A stretch of DNA of 19,076 nucleotides from an uncultured Alphaproteobacteria bacterium (GTDB lineage Bacteria; Pseudomonadota; Alphaproteobacteria; UBA3830): positions 1-19,076 of the forward strand of contig CAJOEB010000010.1 in the NCBI GenBank assembly GCA_905233775.1, in the 5' to 3' direction. Of the stretch, positions 14,712 to 19,076 are shown piece by piece (the first letter of the stretch is position 1; each line of letters begins with the position of its first letter). The position numbers and the translations under genes were made by a program. Below the pieces are notes generated by a model. That model was not told the DNA's origin and searched no databases. It saw only the letters and a program-made list of their open reading frames with translations.

Positions 14712-15382
14712 AATTTCCAGTCACTTACAATGTAACAAAAATTAACTGTTTTTTCGGATTTGTTTCCTTAATGCCTAACTATTTTCGAACTATTTTCGTT
14801 AGAGATCATTTCTTATTTTACTGAAAATTTACTATAAAATTAAAATTTCGTGTATGAATTACTAACGATATATTAGAAAGTATAAGCCGAAGTATAAATC
14901 TATGTGTGTATTAGGGATCTTGCGAAAATCAAATACAAAAATCAAAAATGTCATTTGGAAGACGCTGATTATGATTACATAAAAAACGCATAAAATGACT
15001 TTTGCAATAACTCTATTTATACCATGCATATCTTTTATTGAATTTATAGCATATTATAAAATACAAAAAATAATCGCTTTTTATTGGTAAAACCAAATTT
15101 TACTTACAAATGTTTGTTGATACTACTTTCTTCTTAAAAAGCGAATAAAATTTAGCAGATTAAATTCCACTGAGATTGTGAAATCACTAAGATAAATTAA
15201 AAAATATATTTCTATCATTAAACCTTAGTTTTTTTTATGCCTTTTTTTGAATAGAAATATCGTCTCATCCCTATCTTTTTAACCTTTTAAAAAAATCTAC
15301 AGATCTTATGATCAATAAATTATAAATTGACAATTTTCATACTTCAAATTAACTATTTCGTAGACAGATAATATCATTATTG
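14712..15382. other. 670-bp AT-rich intergenic stretch with no recognisable gene
   Basis: I looked for continued rlmE homology, tRNA-like folds, repeats and short genes on both strands and found nothing I can support. It probably contains the erased 5' part of rlmE plus the 3' flank of the leucine-rich-repeat gene. No clear terminator hairpin follows the stop of that gene. Confidence 0.6.
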
Positions 15383-18300
15383 TTAATTAGATTGTTCATC
15401 AGTTGTTGTTTCTTTTTGCTCTTCTTGTTCTTCTTCTTGTTGCATTTCTATATCTTTTGTATCTGTCTCGATATGTACACCTTTCCTAATTAGTTCATTT
15501 AATATGCTTGGTCGATTGCTTCCAAACTGATTATCGAGAATAGCAAGTCGCTTTATATTAATAAGGTTCATAAGTTCTGTTGGTAAATCAGTTAACCTAT
15601 TTCCAGAAATCAGTAATGTTTGTAAGTTAGAAAGCTGACCAACTTGTGGCGCTAATCTATCCAATCTATTTCCGTTAAGACTTAAATATTGCAAGTTACT
15701 AAGATTCCATATAGAAGTATCCAAATCAGCCAGTTCGTTATTATCCAGAGATAATATTTTTAATTGTTTCAAATTTCCGACCCAAGAAGGTAAAGTATGT
15801 ATGGTATTGTTCGCAAGATATAGCTCTTCAAGTTCCGTTGAATTACCTATCCATTTAGGAAGTTCGGACAAACTATTTCCGGTTAAATCTAATGTTTTTA
15901 AATTCGTAAAATTAGATATGTAATTGTCGCTGTTTTTCCAATCACAGTCACTATACGAGAGATTGAGATTTTTGAGATTATGGAATTTTGATATTAAAGA
16001 TAATATTACATGCACATACGTATAGTTTCTTAAGTAAGAACAATGTGATATTTCAAGTTTTTCGAGAATATCTGGATTACATTGTTTCAATATCTCTTCT
16101 ATTGCACTACCAACGCGTTGTGTATCATAGTGTGTAATAACAGCATTAGTATATTTATCTATACTTGTTCCACTTTTTACTGTATCTTGGATATCACTCA
16201 CTATTCTCAGATCGAGGGTATTTTTTAAAATACGTTCCATAGATTTTTTTTGTTTATACTCACTTAATTTTACTGTAAGACTATCAGAGTCGCTTTTGTA
16301 ACAAAGCTTTTTTAGGTACAGTTTTATTTTAGTCGGATCAAATGAAAAGTCATTAAATCGTACATTTAATTCCTCGAGTGACTTTAATCTGTTGATTAAA
16401 CCATATGGAGGATCTTGTAAATCATTTTGAGAAATATCAAGATATTGTAAGTTACTTAATTTTTCCATTTCATTAGGCAGTTCAGTTAATAAGTTATCTG
16501 ATAGATTTAATTTTCGCAGATATGTAAGATCAATAATACTATTCGATAGCGTTTCAATCCTATTTCCAGATATATCCAAATTATGTAAAGTGGCTAGATG
16601 CTTCATGTCTTTTGGTAGTTTACCAATAATATTATTAGCCAAACTTAATTCCAGCAAATTCGGAGAATATTCTAATATTTTCGGGAATTCTGATAGATCG
16701 CAGTTTTCGAGTTTCAATACCTCTAAATTCTTTGGCATTTGGTATAAATTGTCTTTAACTTTTCCTGGCTTTTCGTACTTAGTATAATATCCCGTCCATT
16801 TAAGGCCTGAAATATCAAGAAATCTAAGGCTTTTGCTGCATTGAATAGCCAAAATCGTATGATGTGGTTTGTAGATCTCAAAGGATTTCCATCCTTTTAA
16901 TTTATAAGTCCCCAATTCCCATTGAGCTCCGGATAGATTTAATTCTTCCAAACGTTCAAAGTGTGGAAATATAGTTTCAATTCCTTTAAAAACACATTCG
17001 CTAAGATTGAGCTTTCTCAGCTCTTTTAAATTTACGATATTTTTTGATATTTCTCCTAGGTGATTGCATGAGAGATCCAAATATCTCAGATGTGATAATT
17101 TACATATCACACTACAATCTATGATAATAGGAGTTTTATTTCTGATATAGTATTCATTAGTCTTGATTGGTTTTGTTTCTAAGTTACCTTTCTTTTCCCT
17201 TATTTCTAGTCCTTGTATGTCCTTTTTTTCGTAATTTTTCTTTTCAACATGATTTAATAAATTACCCCGAACATTTCTGATATATAGTCCTTCTAAATTC
17301 TTTAAATCACTAACTACCTTAGGGATAGCACGGAATTTATTCATTCCGAAATTCAGAGTACGTAATTTTACCAGTTTTTTCAGGCCTGCCGGTAGATTTG
17401 ATAAACTATTGTCATAAATATCCAGGACTTGTAACTTTTTAAGTTCAGAAATTTCTTCTGGTAGACTTCTTAGATGAACGTTTCTCATATAAAGTTCTTC
17501 TAGCTGATTCATTCTTAAAATTTCAGAAGGAAAAGTGAAAAACCTATTGCCCCCGATGTTCAAAATTCGTATTTTTGATATTTGTTCTAGAGTATACAAG
17601 TTTTTCAGCGAATTATTATAAAGATCTAACACTTGTAGTTTCTTTAGAGTGTTTATCCAAGAAGGAATGTTTTTAATAATATTATGAGCGAAATGTATCT
17701 CTTGTAGATTTATCATTTTCGATACAAATTCAGGGAATTCTTCCAGAGAACTATGTTCAATGCGCAATTTCTGTAAATTGGTAAATTGTTCTAGAATATC
17801 TGGAATAACTTCAACTTCAAATAGCCCAAGTTCAACTAGTTTTTTAGGATCTAACTTATCCAAAATATTTATCAACTGTTCACTCGTTAAATTCTTACAG
17901 TTGATATTTAATACTGTTAACTGGCTGAAGTCCTGATTCATCAGATATTCATAATCCAAATTTTGTCGGGTCAGTATATCTTGAATTAACAGATTATTAT
18001 CAGTCTTAATTAGCTCCGGATCAACGACAACATAGACTCCGGCATCCTTCAAAGTTTTCAAAACAGACGGATATTTCACAAATTTATTCTTTGCAATATT
18101 TATCTCTTCTAATTTTCCGTTATCAGACGGTGCCAGCGATTTAATTTGTTCCGGTAGTTCATCAAGTTCATTTGATAACATGAGAAGATATCTAAGATTT
18201 TTTAGCTTTGCTACATTTTTTGGAAGCTTATGTATATTATTATTAGATAAGTCCAAATGGAACAGTTCTTTTAAGTCATCAATCCAATCAGGAATAACCG

Positions 18301-19072
18301 AAATTTTATTACCATCAAGACTTAAACGGTTAAGCTGTTTTAACTTTCGTATTGTTGGAAATTCTTTTAGCTCGCTATTTTTAACTTCAAGTGATTGTAT
18401 ATTTACTAGTTCATTTAACCACTGAGGTACTGACGATAATTTGCTATGAGAAAAATGCAGAACTTCCAAATTTGTAAATCGTCTTATTTCTGAGGGAAAT
18501 TCAGCAAGGTTTGCTCTACTGGCATAAGGATCTAATCCATTGATATACAACTCTTTTAGTCTATTTTCTTGGCATTTTTTCAGAATTTGATTAATTTGAT
18601 CAGCAAACATTCCTTTGAAGAAAATTGTCTCTATCTCGGACAAATCTTGATCACAAATTTCATAATAATTATTTGAAGACACTTGTATTGATGTCTGTCG
18701 ATCTTTATTGTAAGGCAATTCCTGTTCCGAAATTTCTGATGTTTCTGATAATTCCGATACTTCAGAAATCTCTGATAACTCTGATAGTGTCGATTTTCCA
18801 GATACTTCAGATGACCTACTACTATCCTCAGATGATTCAGATATTTCAGAGGTTTTGGATGTGTCTGTCGCCTCTGAAGTTACAGATTCGGCTTCTGTTA
18901 GTCCTGAAAGTATCGACTTTTGTTCATCTTCTTCTGTGCTACTTGATTTATCAGGGTTTTGTTTATTCTGTGTATCTGAGGAACTTTCGGAAGAAGTTGA
19001 AGAAGGATTTTTTTGAGTTTGGCTGCTTGGAGGCTCAGGCATATGAGTTGCTACTGATTCTAAATCACTCAT
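15383..19072 (-). CDS. giant leucine-rich-repeat protein with Ser/Glu-rich head, effector-like
   Basis: 1229 aa as seen; the start lies four bases from the window edge, so the true N-terminus may be further out. Residues 1-125 are a disordered Ser/Thr/Glu-rich region with 'SEI/SEV/SEL' triplets. About 35 leucine-rich repeats of the 'LxxLxLxxNxLxxLPxxIxxL' type follow in four blocks (about 172-350, 385-610, 660-915, 1002-1203). The end is an acidic Gln/Glu tail, 'QQEEEQEEQKETTTDEQSN'. Intracellular-type LRR solenoids bind proteins. In host-associated bacteria they are often secreted effectors or adhesins, and that role is inference. No signal peptide, membrane helix or IpaH-type ligase domain is visible. 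The spacing between blocks suggests internal duplication. Confidence 0.8.
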   Translation of the reverse strand: MSDLESVATHMPEPPSSQTQKNPSSTSSESSSDTQNKQNPDKSSSTEEDEQKSILSGLTEAESVTSEATDTSKTSEISESSEDSSRSSEVSGKSTLSELSEISEVSELSETSEISEQELPYNKDRQTSIQVSSNNYYEICDQDLSEIETIFFKGMFADQINQILKKCQENRLKELYINGLDPYASRANLAEFPSEIRRFTNLEVLHFSHSKLSSVPQWLNELVNIQSLEVKNSELKEFPTIRKLKQLNRLSLDGNKISVIPDWIDDLKELFHLDLSNNNIHKLPKNVAKLKNLRYLLMLSNELDELPEQIKSLAPSDNGKLEEINIAKNKFVKYPSVLKTLKDAGVYVVVDPELIKTDNNLLIQDILTRQNLDYEYLMNQDFSQLTVLNINCKNLTSEQLINILDKLDPKKLVELGLFEVEVIPDILEQFTNLQKLRIEHSSLEEFPEFVSKMINLQEIHFAHNIIKNIPSWINTLKKLQVLDLYNNSLKNLYTLEQISKIRILNIGGNRFFTFPSEILRMNQLEELYMRNVHLRSLPEEISELKKLQVLDIYDNSLSNLPAGLKKLVKLRTLNFGMNKFRAIPKVVSDLKNLEGLYIRNVRGNLLNHVEKKNYEKKDIQGLEIREKKGNLETKPIKTNEYYIRNKTPIIIDCSVICKLSHLRYLDLSCNHLGEISKNIVNLKELRKLNLSECVFKGIETIFPHFERLEELNLSGAQWELGTYKLKGWKSFEIYKPHHTILAIQCSKSLRFLDISGLKWTGYYTKYEKPGKVKDNLYQMPKNLEVLKLENCDLSEFPKILEYSPNLLELSLANNIIGKLPKDMKHLATLHNLDISGNRIETLSNSIIDLTYLRKLNLSDNLLTELPNEMEKLSNLQYLDISQNDLQDPPYGLINRLKSLEELNVRFNDFSFDPTKIKLYLKKLCYKSDSDSLTVKLSEYKQKKSMERILKNTLDLRIVSDIQDTVKSGTSIDKYTNAVITHYDTQRVGSAIEEILKQCNPDILEKLEISHCSYLRNYTYVHVILSLISKFHNLKNLNLSYSDCDWKNSDNYISNFTNLKTLDLTGNSLSELPKWIGNSTELEELYLANNTIHTLPSWVGNLKQLKILSLDNNELADLDTSIWNLSNLQYLSLNGNRLDRLAPQVGQLSNLQTLLISGNRLTDLPTELMNLINIKRLAILDNQFGSNRPSILNELIRKGVHIETDTKDIEMQQEEEQEEQKETTTDEQSN
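18721..18792 (-). repeat. 9-nt coding repeats (Ser-Glu-x) in the LRR protein head
   Basis: About seven consecutive or nearly consecutive Ser-Glu-(Leu/Ile/Val/Thr) codon triplets on the minus strand, with degenerate codons, around residues 97-116. The unit is a multiple of three, so length changes would alter the head without breaking the frame. Confidence 0.6.
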
Positions 19073-19076
19073 ACTC

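Noticed and set aside
14712..15382. tRNA or other structured RNA gene in the long gap
   Set aside because: No cloverleaf, T-loop (GGTTCRA-type) sequence or GC-rich stem could be found.
15383..19072. IpaH/SspH-type E3 ligase effector
   Set aside because: No NEL-type catalytic domain with a conserved Cys follows the repeats; the protein ends in a short acidic tail.

Overview
The window is AT-rich, gene-sparse bacterial DNA with long intergenic stretches and two decaying genes. The aspartyl-tRNA synthetase carries the '[10 protein letters not shown]...EMSFV' form of class II motif 2 that I associate with Alphaproteobacteria. Together with the low GC, gene decay and several secreted or eukaryote-like proteins, this suggests a host-associated, probably intracellular alphaproteobacterium (Holosporales- or Rickettsiales-like). 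The taxonomic placement is inference.

Layout, left to right: (1) 1-240, the 3' remnant of a repeat protein made of 27-nt units, broken where Gln codons became stops. (2) 448-2451 (-), a secreted 667-aa protein of unknown function. (3) 2693-7649 (+), a probable operon of aspS and an ABC sugar importer (binding protein and two permeases, no ATPase). (4) 7752-9467 (+), a GT8-type glycosyltransferase with an N-terminal signal sequence. (5) 9540-11448 (-), two paralogous TadE-like pseudopilin genes. (6) 11721-14102 (+), an MFS transporter overlapping prfB, which has the classical programmed +1 frameshift. (7) 14315-14711 (-), an N-terminally deleted, frameshifted rlmE pseudogene. (8) 15383-19072 (-), a 1229-aa leucine-rich-repeat protein with a Ser/Glu-rich head and an acidic tail.

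The main discovery candidate is a set of four G homopolymers, each exactly nine bases on the coding strand (2335-2343, 7826-7834, 10286-10294, 11389-11397). Each lies within about the first 40 codons of a gene for a secreted or envelope protein. In the unknown secreted protein and the glycosyltransferase, G9 keeps the frame open (ON). In both TadE-like genes a good ATG start with a shared leader reads through the tract straight into TAG at G9 (OFF). One extra G, or two fewer, would fuse that leader in frame to the pilin body. This is the pattern of slipped-strand phase variation, apparently controlling a pilus component pair, a glycosyltransferase and a secreted protein independently. The two TadE genes also share a roughly 70-bp cassette of leader, tract and ribosome-binding region that is far more conserved than their bodies.

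The housekeeping genes (aspS, prfB) and the transporters have no such tracts. Elsewhere in the window I saw no G or C run longer than five. The tract lengths come from one assembled sequence, so the ON/OFF states need read-level confirmation.
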